Of a stretch of 64,000 bases of DNA, positions 9,167 to 17,474 are shown piece by piece. Origin of the DNA: Bacteroides faecalis. GTDB taxonomy: Bacteria > Bacteroidota > Bacteroidia > Bacteroidales > Bacteroidaceae. A program made the translations under genes and the position numbers. The stretch covers positions 215,351-279,350 of the forward strand of contig NZ_BHWB01000007.1 in assembly GCF_003865075.1 (NCBI RefSeq). Direction: 5' to 3'. Every line of letters begins with the position of its first letter. Within the stretch, counting starts at the first letter, position 1. A model generated the notes under the pieces. The model was not told the origin of the DNA. It did no database searches and saw nothing but the letters and a program-made list of their open reading frames with translations.

Positions 9167-9193
9167 CCTTCCGTAAATATAACAAAAGAATCA

Positions 9194-9646
9194 ATGAGAG
9201 TAGTAATTCAACGTGTTAGCCATGCTTCAGTAACTATCGATAAGCACTGTAAGTCTTCTATCGGTAAAGGAATGCTGATATTAGTTGGAATTGAAGAAAC
9301 TGACGGAAAAGAGGACATTGACTGGCTTTGCAAAAAGATAGTAAACCTTCGCATTTTTGATGATGAAAACGGTGTTATGAATAAATCTATTCTGGAAGAT
9401 GGAGGTGATATTTTAGTTATCAGCCAATTCACTTTACACGCATCCACTAAAAAAGGGAACCGTCCTTCGTACATCAAAGCTGCCAAACCAGAGATCTCTA
9501 TCCCACTCTATGAACAATTCTGTGAAGATCTGAGCAGTGCATTAGGAAAAGAAATCGGCACAGGAACTTTCGGTGCAGATATGAAAGTTGAACTTTTAAA
9601 TGATGGTCCTGTTACTATATGCATGGACACTAAAAATAAAGAATAA
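9194..9646 (+). CDS. dtd: D-aminoacyl-tRNA deacylase (D-Tyr-tRNA deacylase type)
   Basis: 150 residues from ATG 9194, the standard length. The family start MRVVIQRVSHASVTID fixes the initiation codon; a longer in-frame opening upstream lacks homology. The catalytic signatures are present: SQFTLHASTKKGNRPSY (SQFTL motif) near residue 78 and the C-terminal G-T-F-G-A-D-M block with NDGPVT (cross-subunit Gly-cis-Pro equivalent NDGPVTI). It removes D-amino acids mischarged on tRNA. It heads a likely operon with the MazG-like gene and deoC. Confidence 0.96.
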   Translation: MRVVIQRVSHASVTIDKHCKSSIGKGMLILVGIEETDGKEDIDWLCKKIVNLRIFDDENGVMNKSILEDGGDILVISQFTLHASTKKGNRPSYIKAAKPEISIPLYEQFCEDLSSALGKEIGTGTFGADMKVELLNDGPVTICMDTKNKE

Positions 9647-9714
9647 AATCAATCTGTGATGAGAGGAATCAATTCCTTCCTATCGACGATTCAATCCACT
9701 TAAACCGTTATATT

Positions 9715-10053
9715 ATGACTCTGGAAGAAGCTCAGAAGCAAGTAGACCAATGGATAAAAACATACGGTGTCCGTTACTTTAGCGAATTAACCAATATGGC
9801 TGTCCTGACCGAAGAAGTCGGAGAATTAGCGCGTGTCATGGCACGAAAATATGGTGACCAATCCTTCAAGGAAGGTGAAAAAAACAACATTGATGAAGAA
9901 ATAGCCGACATTTTATGGGTACTTCTTTGCATCGCTAATCAAACAGGCGTCAATGTTACTGACGCTTTCCAGAAAAGTCTGGAAAAGAAAACAAAGAGAG
10001 ACAATAAAAGACATATTAATAATCCAAAACTGAACGATCATGGAAGAGAATAA
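9715..10053 (+). CDS. MazG-like nucleotide pyrophosphohydrolase
   Basis: 112 residues forming a single all-alpha MazG-type domain. The metal-binding pattern is visible as EEVGELARV (near residue 34) and DEEIADILWVLLCIAN (near residue 60), i.e. the ExxE and ExxD pairs. Single-domain members hydrolyse nucleoside triphosphates, often non-canonical ones, to monophosphates. The exact substrate cannot be inferred. The 3' end overlaps deoC by 14 bases, so the two are translationally linked. Confidence 0.88.
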   Translation: MTLEEAQKQVDQWIKTYGVRYFSELTNMAVLTEEVGELARVMARKYGDQSFKEGEKNNIDEEIADILWVLLCIANQTGVNVTDAFQKSLEKKTKRDNKRHINNPKLNDHGRE

Positions 10054-10942
10054 TTCACAACCTAGTAAGTATGAAATCGCTCTGGCGAAATACAATACCA
10101 ATCTGAATGATGCAGATATACAAGCTCGCGTAGCCGATCTGATTGAAAATAAAGTGCCGGAAAACAATACAGAAGAGGTTAAAAAGCTCCTGTTCAACTG
10201 CATTGATCTGACCACACTGAACACTACAGACAGCGACGAAAGCGTCATGCGCTTTGCTGAAAAAGTGAATCAATTCGATGATGAGTTTCCCGAGCTGAAG
10301 AATGTAGCGGCTATCTGCGTATATCCTAATTTCGCCGCCATCGTTAAGAATACATTAGAAGTAGAAGATGTCAATATCGCCTGTGTATCAGGAGGTTTTC
10401 CATCATCTCAAACCTTCATTGAAGTGAAAATTGCAGAAACTGCATTAGCCATCGCCGACGGAGCAAACGAGATAGATATCGTAATCTCTGTAGGTGAATT
10501 CCTGAGTGGTGACTATGAAACGATGTGCGACGAAATCCAAGAACTGAAAGATACCTGCAAAGACCACCATCTCAAAGTGATTCTTGAAACAGGTGCTTTG
10601 AAAAGCGCTTCCAACATCAAAAAGGCTTCTATCCTATCCATGTACTCAGGTGCAGATTTCATCAAAACATCGACTGGGAAACAACAGCCTGCCGCTACCC
10701 CCGAAGCTGCATATGTGATGTGCGAAGCTATCAAAGAATACTACCAAAAAACAGGAAATAAAATAGGATTCAAACCCGCCGGAGGTATCAATACTGTAAA
10801 TGATGCACTCATTTACTATACAATCGTCAAAGAAATTCTTGGAGAGGGATGGTTAAACAATCAACTTTTCCGTCTGGGAACAAGCCGGTTAGCAAACCTT
10901 CTGCTTTCTGATATCAAAGGCGAAGATATCAAATTTTTCTAA
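10040..10942 (+). CDS. deoC: deoxyribose-phosphate aldolase
   Basis: 300 residues. The Schiff-base lysine is in FIKTSTGKQQPAATPEA (near residue 212), and the second catalytic lysine is in IGFKPAGGINTVNDAL (near 248). DLTTLNTTDSDESV near residue 57 carries the substrate phosphate/aspartate region. It splits 2-deoxyribose-5-phosphate to acetaldehyde and glyceraldehyde-3-phosphate in deoxynucleoside catabolism. The start overlaps the MazG-like gene, giving a nucleotide-sanitation/salvage pairing. A strong terminator follows. Confidence 0.95.
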   Translation: MEENNSQPSKYEIALAKYNTNLNDADIQARVADLIENKVPENNTEEVKKLLFNCIDLTTLNTTDSDESVMRFAEKVNQFDDEFPELKNVAAICVYPNFAAIVKNTLEVEDVNIACVSGGFPSSQTFIEVKIAETALAIADGANEIDIVISVGEFLSGDYETMCDEIQELKDTCKDHHLKVILETGALKSASNIKKASILSMYSGADFIKTSTGKQQPAATPEAAYVMCEAIKEYYQKTGNKIGFKPAGGINTVNDALIYYTIVKEILGEGWLNNQLFRLGTSRLANLLLSDIKGEDIKFF

Positions 10943-10966
10943 AAGACAGATTAACAATTACATATA

Positions 10967-11011
10967 ACTACCGCACAACTCTCGTTATAAAGATGAGTGT
11001 TGTACGGTAGT
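10967..11011 (+). terminator. intrinsic terminator after deoC
   Basis: ACTACCGCACAACTC (from 10967) pairs with GAGTGTTGTACGGTAGT (to 11011), giving a long stem with one mismatch and a short loop, followed by an AT-rich tail (ATTTATTTA). Confidence 0.75.
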
Positions 11012-11040
11012 ATTTATTTAAGAAAAACTAAAATTACTTA

Positions 11041-11070
11041 TTGCTACTATTTACTTTTTCATTATCTTTG
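11041..11070 (+). promoter_or_regulatory. putative promoter of the DUF1266-like gene
   Basis: TTG (11041-11043) and TATCTTTG (11063-11070) are 19 bases apart, an excellent fit to the Bacteroides consensus. The predicted start near 11077 leaves a leader of about 275 bases before the next gene. Confidence 0.65.
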
Positions 11071-11231
11071 TGATATATTTAGTTATAGTATTTCTCTATA
11101 ACTATTTGAAATAGAGAACGTTTTATTTATTGCCTACTCCTGGAATTCGGCAAAAATTCAAAGTTATGAGCGGTGATAAGCAAACGGGTCTCACGCACCT
11201 TCACGTATACATTTTTGTTATATATCGAACG

Positions 11232-11312
11232 GAGCGTGGGACTGTTGCTTGTATCGTCATAACGGCTTGCCGAAGCCCCAGGAAAGATATCAAGTGGCAG
11301 TTCTCACGCTTT
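11232..11312 (+). ncRNA. structured leader RNA of unknown identity
   Basis: Within the long leader, GAGCGTGGGACTG pairs with CAGTTCTCACGCT, then GCTTGTATC with GATATCAAG, and a perfect GGCTT-GCCG-AAGCC hairpin closes the top. Together they form an 80-base rod with an asymmetric internal loop (GTCATAAC facing CCAGGAAA). I compared it mentally with SRP, tmRNA, RNase P, TPP, cobalamin, glycine and GEMM elements and found no match. Confidence 0.4.
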
Positions 11313-11352
11313 TCGGTAAATCCTACACCATATTATAATAAGAAGTATATTG

Positions 11353-12033
11353 ATGAAAATACACTTAAAGACCTTACGATTTAATCATAACCCTTTAAAT
11401 CTGCTTCTCAATACAAAGAGAAAACAAGGATTACGTATCGGCTATATGCATGCTACACTTGAAAACTTTTGCCTCAATAGTATTGAGACAAGGGTACCCA
11501 AACAAGAAGTTATCAAATTTCTCACCAATAAATTCAACTGTGTTGATACTGATTCGACCCGCAATATGTTACAATTCCTGATGAACGAAGGAGACAGAAT
11601 ATCTTATGCCATACAAACTCCTTTTTTGCTATCAACAGACAACTTGAATGAGTTTGAAACGATAATACGTAAACGCTTTTTCGGAGTAGAACGGTTTGTT
11701 CAACAAGGCAAGAATCTATATAACTTCGTAAAATACGCAGAGGAAAGAAGAGATCCAATCATTTGGATAAATGATCTTGAAAGAGGAATTATCGGCTGTG
11801 ATATGGGATTAGCAGTCACAATCGCCCGCGCAGCACATGAGTGTGGATATATAACTAGAGATGAAACTTGGGAATACATCGAACAAGCAAACACTTTTTA
11901 CGCCGAAGTCCTTAGTACTCCAGAAGAAATAGATAAAAGCTGTCTTATCGGAAGAGCTATAAAATCAGATAGAATAGAAGATTGGGAACAACTAATTTTA
12001 TGCTATTCGCTTTTGAGTAAATTCAGGAAATGA
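11353..12033 (+). CDS. DUF1266-like protein
   Basis: 226 residues from ATG 11353; an internal ATG at 11446 (MHATLENFC) is an alternative start. The C-terminal half has the DUF1266 pattern: a W followed by a long helix (GCDMGLAVTIARAAHECGYI), an acidic-aromatic turn (TRDETWEYIEQA) and a closing LIGRAIK segment. The biochemical role of that family is unknown; no catalytic motif or signal peptide is visible, so it is probably cytoplasmic. It ends directly against the 3' end of the opposing polyprenyl synthase gene. Confidence 0.7.
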   Translation: MKIHLKTLRFNHNPLNLLLNTKRKQGLRIGYMHATLENFCLNSIETRVPKQEVIKFLTNKFNCVDTDSTRNMLQFLMNEGDRISYAIQTPFLLSTDNLNEFETIIRKRFFGVERFVQQGKNLYNFVKYAEERRDPIIWINDLERGIIGCDMGLAVTIARAAHECGYITRDETWEYIEQANTFYAEVLSTPEEIDKSCLIGRAIKSDRIEDWEQLILCYSLLSKFRK

Positions 12034-13008
12034 TCATTTCTCACGATCGACTACATAATCCAGATAAGTCTCCAAAGCAGCCCGCACCTCTGAATCCGGC
12101 AATAACCTTAACAAATCAAGAGCTTTTTGCTTATATGCATTCATTGTCTGAATGGCATATTCAATTCCCCCATTTTCTTTGGTAAATGCAATTAAACAAG
12201 CTATTTCTTCCATGCTGGCTGTACCCTCTTTTATCTTGAATGCAATTTCACGCATTCGCGCATCCTGAGTTGCATTCAACACATACAAAGCGGGTAAAGT
12301 AAGTTTTCCTTCAAGCATATCATTGCCCGTCGGTTTACCTATCTCTTTGCTATCAAAGTAATCAAAAATATCGTCTTTAATCTGAAAACAAATACCTATA
12401 TATTCACCCAATAGACGGGCAAATTCAGTATTCTCCTCTCCTACTTCTACCGAATAAGCTGCCGCTTTTGTACAAGCCGCAAAAAGAGCTGCCGTCTTCT
12501 TACGAATCACATCAAAATAGACCTTTTCGGAAAAACTGTGGTTGCTTACATTCGATAACTGAAGCAATTCTCCTTCAGCAAGATCCTGCCCCAATGAAGA
12601 TACGACTTGTATGATATCATGGCTTTTAGTAAGTCCGGCATGAACCAGACTGGTAGCTAACAGGTAATCTCCTGTCAATACCGACACCTTATTATTAAAA
12701 ACAGCATTTACCGAAAGCTGTCCCCGGCGCTCGGTACTCTCATCCACTACATCATCGTGTACCAGACTGGCAGTATGAAGAAGTTCTAAAGCTACAGCTG
12801 CATGAAGAGTACTTGGACGGATTGCACCATAGAGGCGTGCGACTAAAAGGACGAGAATAGGACGCATCATCTTACCATTCCTCTGACGTATATAAGCTAT
12901 TACACTGTCGAGCAATGCATTCGAACTGGAGAGAGAACTGTCAAAAAGGTCTCTGAAATCCTCAAGTTCAGTCGTTATTGGTTTTTTGATGCAAGTGATA
13001 CTATCCAT
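12034..13008 (-). CDS. long-chain trans-polyprenyl diphosphate synthase
   Basis: 324 residues, typical length. The first aspartate-rich motif is LVHDDVVDES (near residue 80, DDxxD) and the second is IKDDIFDYFD (near 208), with the chain-elongation fold between. Such enzymes condense isopentenyl diphosphate onto allylic diphosphates to make the menaquinone side chain (octaprenyl, solanesyl or similar). Chain length cannot be read reliably. It is divergently oriented to polA with an 87-base gap. Confidence 0.92.
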   Translation of the reverse strand: MDSITCIKKPITTELEDFRDLFDSSLSSSNALLDSVIAYIRQRNGKMMRPILVLLVARLYGAIRPSTLHAAVALELLHTASLVHDDVVDESTERRGQLSVNAVFNNKVSVLTGDYLLATSLVHAGLTKSHDIIQVVSSLGQDLAEGELLQLSNVSNHSFSEKVYFDVIRKKTAALFAACTKAAAYSVEVGEENTEFARLLGEYIGICFQIKDDIFDYFDSKEIGKPTGNDMLEGKLTLPALYVLNATQDARMREIAFKIKEGTASMEEIACLIAFTKENGGIEYAIQTMNAYKQKALDLLRLLPDSEVRAALETYLDYVVDREK

Positions 13009-13095
13009 TCACACACAATTTGAGTACAAATGTAATAATAAAACGTTTAATACGGTATTTTTTTGTACTTTTACCATGAAAAATTAAATAAATCT

Positions 13096-15936
13096 ATGGA
13101 GTCAGACAATAAATTATTTCTTTTAGACGCTTACGCACTGATATATCGGGCATATTATGCCTTTATTAAAAACCCTAGAATCAATTCCAAAGGATTTAAT
13201 ACTTCAGCTATCCTCGGATTTGTCAATACGCTTGAGGAAGTACTGAAGAAAGAGAATCCTAGCCATATAGGAGTAGCTTTCGATCCCGCCGGTCCTACTT
13301 TTCGCCATGAAGCTTTTGAGCAATATAAAGCACAGCGAGAAGAAACTCCGGAAGCCATCCGCCTATCCGTACCTATTATTAAAGATATCATTCGTGCTTA
13401 TCGGATACCTATCCTTGAAGTCGCAGGCTTCGAAGCTGATGATGTGATCGGAACTCTTGCCACCGAAGCCGGAAAGCAGGGTATCATTACTTATATGATG
13501 ACTCCTGATAAAGATTACGGTCAGTTGGTAACAGACCATGTATTCATGTACCGCCCTAAACACACCGGTGGTTTTGAAGTAATGGGTATCGAAGAGGTAA
13601 AAGCAAAGTTCGACATTCAATCTCCTGCTCAAGTAATTGATATGCTTGGTCTGATGGGGGATTCATCGGATAATATTCCCGGTTGTCCCGGAGTCGGAGA
13701 AAAGACTGCTCAAAAATTGATTGCCGAATTCGGAAGTATCGAAAATCTGTTGGAGCATACGGATCAATTGAAAGGAGCTTTGAAAACAAAAGTGGAAACG
13801 AATCGGGAATTGATCACTTTCTCCAAATTTCTGGCAACGATCAAAATTGATGTTCCTATCCAACTTGAAATGGATTCACTCATTCGCGAACAGGTAGACA
13901 AAAATTCACTTCGTCAGATTTTTGAAGAATTGGAATTTAGAACGCTCATCGATCGTGTTCTCAAAACAGAGAACTTCGGAAGTGAAACAGCAAATGGAAA
14001 TAAAACGATAAGTAAAAGTCCCCTCTCTCCTCTTCCTCTTTTTCCCGACGAAGAAGGACCAATACAAGGCGATTTGTTTGCGAAATTTGCGGGCAACGGG
14101 GCAGACGACTCAAAAAAAACAAATCTAGATACGTTAGAAACGCTAGGATGCAATTATCAACTCATTGATACAGAAGAGAAAAGAAGTGAAATTATTCAAA
14201 AGTTACTTACATCCAAAATTCTTTCGTTAGATACGGAAACCACGGGAACCGAACCAATGGACGCCGAACTAGTAGGAATGAGTTTCTCTATTGAAGAAAA
14301 TCAAGCTTTTTATGTACCGGTTCCACCGGAACGAGACGAAGCGTTAAAAATCGTCAATGAGTTCCGCCGGGTTTTTGAAAATGAAGATTCTTTGAAAATC
14401 GGACAGAATATCAAGTATGACATGATCGTTCTCCAGAATTATGGAGTAGAAGTAAAAGGTCCGCTCTTCGACACAATGATTGCTCATTATGTTCTTCAAC
14501 CGGAACTTCGACATGGGATGGATTACCTGGCAGAAATTTATCTCCATTATCAGACTATCCATATTGATGAGCTTATTGGTCCGAAAGGCAAGAATCAGAA
14601 AAACATGCGTGATCTGGACCCTAAAGACGTTTACCGTTATGCGTGTGAAGATGCAGATGTGACACTGAAACTAAAGAATGTTCTCGAAAAAGAGTTGAAA
14701 GCTAACGATGCCGAACGCTTATTCTATGACATTGAAATGCCTCTTGTACCGGTATTAGTTAATATAGAACGTAATGGAGTACTGCTGGATACAGAAGCAC
14801 TCAAACAGTCGTCAGCTCATTTCACAGCCCAAATGCAAAGTATTGAGCAAGAAATCTACCAATTAGCAGAAGAATCATTCAACATTGCTTCTCCGAAACA
14901 AGTCGGAGAGATTTTGTTTGACAAACTAAAGATTGTAGAGAAAGCCAAAAAGACTAAGACCGGCCAGTATATTACATCGGAAGAAGTACTCGAAAGTCTC
15001 CGTCACAAACATCCCATAGTGGAAAAGATTTTGGAACACCGCGGATTGAAGAAGTTACTGGGAACATACATCGATGCGCTTCCCCAACTTATCAATCCTC
15101 GTACGGGACGGGTACATACGTCTTTCAATCAAACTGTAACCTCTACCGGACGACTTAGTTCAAGTAATCCAAATTTACAGAACATTCCTATCCGCGATGA
15201 AAACGGTAAAGAGATTCGCAAAGCATTCATTCCCGATGAAGGTAGCCTTTTCTTCTCTGCCGATTATTCTCAGATTGAGCTACGCATCATGGCACACCTC
15301 AGCGAAGATAAGAATATGATTGACGCTTTTCTCAGTAATTATGATATCCATGCTGCTACAGCAGCCAAGATTTATAAAACTGATCTGAAAGAGGTAGGAT
15401 CGGATATGCGCCGCAAAGCTAAAACTGCTAATTTCGGTATCATTTACGGTATATCCGTATTCGGTCTTGCCGAACGGATGAATGTAGACCGTAAAGAAGC
15501 CAAAGAACTAATTGACGGCTATTTTGAGACGTATCCGGGAGTGAAGGCTTATATGGATAAAAGCATACAAATAGCTCGCGAAAAAGGTTATGTGGAGACA
15601 ATCTTCCATCGAAAACGCTTCTTGCCGGACATCAACTCGCGTAATGCAGTCGTTCGCGGATATGCAGAACGTAATGCCATTAATGCACCTATTCAGGGAA
15701 GTGCCGCCGATATTATAAAAGTAGCCATGGCACGTATTTACAAAAGATTCCGGGCAGAAGGAATTCAAGCCAAGATGATTCTTCAAGTGCATGACGAATT
15801 GAACTTCAGTGTTCCTATCAATGAAAAGGAACGGGTCGAAGAGATTGTTATCGAGGAAATGGAAAACGCTTATCGTATGCATGTTCCTTTAAAAGCTGAT
15901 TGCGGGTGGGGTAAAAATTGGCTTGAAGCTCATTAA
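13096..15936 (+). CDS. polA: DNA polymerase I
   Basis: 946 residues from ATG 13096 (MESDNKLFLLDAYALIYRAY), chosen because the 5'-nuclease domain starts there; the frame opens 11 codons earlier without homology. Domains: 5'-3' exonuclease (about 1-300), 3'-5' exonuclease with an intact first motif (LSLDTETTGTEPMDAE, near 380), then polymerase palm/fingers: YSQIELRIMAHLSEDKNM, KTANFGIIYGIS and LQVHDELNF. An interdomain linker rich in charged and proline residues (about 300-355) is long. All three activities appear intact, unlike some family members that lost proofreading. Confidence 0.97.
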   Translation: MESDNKLFLLDAYALIYRAYYAFIKNPRINSKGFNTSAILGFVNTLEEVLKKENPSHIGVAFDPAGPTFRHEAFEQYKAQREETPEAIRLSVPIIKDIIRAYRIPILEVAGFEADDVIGTLATEAGKQGIITYMMTPDKDYGQLVTDHVFMYRPKHTGGFEVMGIEEVKAKFDIQSPAQVIDMLGLMGDSSDNIPGCPGVGEKTAQKLIAEFGSIENLLEHTDQLKGALKTKVETNRELITFSKFLATIKIDVPIQLEMDSLIREQVDKNSLRQIFEELEFRTLIDRVLKTENFGSETANGNKTISKSPLSPLPLFPDEEGPIQGDLFAKFAGNGADDSKKTNLDTLETLGCNYQLIDTEEKRSEIIQKLLTSKILSLDTETTGTEPMDAELVGMSFSIEENQAFYVPVPPERDEALKIVNEFRRVFENEDSLKIGQNIKYDMIVLQNYGVEVKGPLFDTMIAHYVLQPELRHGMDYLAEIYLHYQTIHIDELIGPKGKNQKNMRDLDPKDVYRYACEDADVTLKLKNVLEKELKANDAERLFYDIEMPLVPVLVNIERNGVLLDTEALKQSSAHFTAQMQSIEQEIYQLAEESFNIASPKQVGEILFDKLKIVEKAKKTKTGQYITSEEVLESLRHKHPIVEKILEHRGLKKLLGTYIDALPQLINPRTGRVHTSFNQTVTSTGRLSSSNPNLQNIPIRDENGKEIRKAFIPDEGSLFFSADYSQIELRIMAHLSEDKNMIDAFLSNYDIHAATAAKIYKTDLKEVGSDMRRKAKTANFGIIYGISVFGLAERMNVDRKEAKELIDGYFETYPGVKAYMDKSIQIAREKGYVETIFHRKRFLPDINSRNAVVRGYAERNAINAPIQGSAADIIKVAMARIYKRFRAEGIQAKMILQVHDELNFSVPINEKERVEEIVIEEMENAYRMHVPLKADCGWGKNWLEAH

Positions 15937-16058
15937 AACTCCTTACTGAAGGCATATTCGAGAGATAAAACAAAGCTTCAAAGGGGCAATAACATTATTT
16001 AACTCAGTATTCAGAAAGCAAGAGAAATGAATATTTATACAACTTTATGCTATATTCT

Positions 16059-16090
16059 ATATCCGGCAACTTACTGCCGGATATTTTTTT
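16059..16090 (+). terminator. intrinsic terminator after polA
   Basis: ATATCCGGCA (16059-16068) and TGCCGGATAT (16075-16084) are perfect complements around a 6-base loop, followed by a run of T residues. Confidence 0.85.
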
Positions 16091-16202
16091 ACTACCAATT
16101 TTATCAAAAAGCAAGTTGCTTTAACCAAGCATTGATAACACTTTGATAACATTTCTCGCCGCAACCATTCCTATATCAAATTTATATATACCTTTGCAAC
16201 AG

Positions 16203-16411
16203 AAAAACAGATACATTAGTAGACAAAAGAAAGAATTCAAGAAAGTATGCAACACTAATTATCTAAAATGGGACTACAATATATACTTTGTATGGTTCTA
16301 TGTCTGAACAATAGTAAGATAAAGCAAAACAAATCTATATATAACAAAACTCTCTCATTCTAATATTCTAACAAATAGAGGACGCCGTTTCTGATGAAGA
16401 AATGGCGTTTT
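16203..16411 (+). ncRNA. candidate small transcript
   Basis: A TACCTTTG box at 16189-16196 and an intrinsic terminator at 16382-16411 (ACGCCGTTTCT pairing with AGAAATGGCGT) frame about 205 bases. It could be a small RNA or encode the 31-residue peptide starting at 16268. No -33 element is clear and I recognise neither product. Confidence 0.3.
16382..16411 (+). terminator. intrinsic terminator
   Basis: An 11-pair stem (one G-T wobble) with a 5-base loop, followed by TTTT. There is no annotated gene ending immediately upstream, which argues for a short transcript in this gap. Confidence 0.7.
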
Positions 16412-16512
16412 CATATTTCAGAGGAGTTAAGTACAAAGTAACTGGAAATGAAACGACTGATCTAATTGATTTATTTTATTCTGAATATCAACGATATTAA
16501 TCATTTTTTTAA

Positions 16513-16520
16513 TACCTTTG
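16513..16520 (+). promoter_or_regulatory. putative cysE promoter (-7 box)
   Basis: TACCTTTG matches TAnnTTTG, 36 bases before the cysE start codon; the -33 element is not obvious. Confidence 0.5.
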
Positions 16521-16555
16521 TACCCATATCATATTAAAAATGAGTAACTGACCTA

Positions 16556-17458
16556 ATGAGTCCATTGAATTTTACCCACATTTTGACACAGGCAGTCGAT
16601 GAGCTATCGGAAAGCGAATCTTACAAAGGACTGTTTCATCAACATAAAGATGGCGAACCACTGCCTTCTGCTAAAGTCTTGTATGAGATTATCGAGCTTT
16701 CACGCTCCATTCTTTTTCCCGGATATTACGGCAATTCTACAATCAACAGTCATACAATCAATTACCACATCGGTGTAAATATCGAAAAGCTATATGATTT
16801 GCTATCTGAGCAAATCCTGGCAGGGCTATGTTTTGGAACGGCAGAAGGTAAATGTAATACTTGTTCCGATTCAAAAAGAGAGGAAGCTTCCCGACTTGCC
16901 GCTAAGTTTATCAGTAAGTTGCCCTGTATGAGAAAAATATTGGCAACTGACGTAGAAGCCGCATACAATGGTGATCCTGCTGCCGAAAGTTATGGTGAAG
17001 TAATTTGTTGCTATCCTGCTATTAAAGCGATCAGTAATTACCGCATCGCACATGAATTATTAGAGTTAGGTGTTCCATTGATTCCCCGCATCATTACGGA
17101 AATGGCACATAGCGAAACAGGTATTGATATCCATCCGGGAGCTAAGATAGGTAGTTATTTCACGATTGACCATGGAACGGGTGTGGTAATTGGTGCTACA
17201 AGCATTATCGGAAATAACGTCAAGCTATATCAAGGTGTTACATTAGGAGCTAAAAGTTTCCCTTTGGATGCAGACGGAAAACCCATCAAAGGCATTCCCC
17301 GCCATCCGATATTGGAAGACAATGTTATTGTGTATTCCAACGCCACTATCTTAGGCAGAATCACCATAGGAAAAGACGCCACTGTAGGAGGTAATATCTG
17401 GGTAACAGAAAATGTACCTGCAGGTGCAAAAATAGTACAAACTAAAGCTAAGAAATAA
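16556..17458 (+). CDS. cysE: serine O-acetyltransferase (EpsC/CysE type)
   Basis: 300 residues. An alpha-helical N-terminal domain (about 1-185) is followed by a left-handed beta-helix of hexapeptide repeats: GIDIHPGAKIGSYFTIDHGT, then GVVIGATSIIGNNVKLYQGV and TLGAKSF. The catalytic His/Asp region is DIHPGA and DHGTG. It acetylates serine with acetyl-CoA for cysteine synthesis. The N-terminal domain is longer than in E. coli CysE, as in the EpsC subfamily. The next gene begins 16 bases later, so they are probably cotranscribed. Confidence 0.93.
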   Translation: MSPLNFTHILTQAVDELSESESYKGLFHQHKDGEPLPSAKVLYEIIELSRSILFPGYYGNSTINSHTINYHIGVNIEKLYDLLSEQILAGLCFGTAEGKCNTCSDSKREEASRLAAKFISKLPCMRKILATDVEAAYNGDPAAESYGEVICCYPAIKAISNYRIAHELLELGVPLIPRIITEMAHSETGIDIHPGAKIGSYFTIDHGTGVVIGATSIIGNNVKLYQGVTLGAKSFPLDADGKPIKGIPRHPILEDNVIVYSNATILGRITIGKDATVGGNIWVTENVPAGAKIVQTKAKK

Positions 17459-17474
17459 ATTCAAATTACAATAT

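Larger units (their letters stand above)
8712..9193. other. noncoding gap between uvrC and dtd
   Basis: About 480 bases without a believable gene. The dtd frame is open upstream to 8999, but that extension has no family similarity and is AT-rich, so I treat it as leader. The interval contains a paired AAAAGAGC/GCTCTTTT hairpin and a TAAATTTG promoter box before dtd. Confidence 0.6.
15937..16555. other. noncoding gap between polA and cysE
   Basis: About 620 bases. It contains the polA terminator (16059-16090), a possible small transcript with its own -7 box and terminator (16203-16411), and the cysE promoter box (16513-16520). A 31-codon frame at 16268-16363 has no recognisable features. Confidence 0.6.

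Noticed and set aside
8999..9193. Longer N-terminus for dtd
   Set aside because: The family start is at 9194 and a promoter box at 9159-9166 lies inside the extension.
11130..11384. 84-codon gene upstream of the DUF1266-like gene
   Set aside because: It covers the structured leader and overlaps the next gene in another frame; composition is not protein-like.
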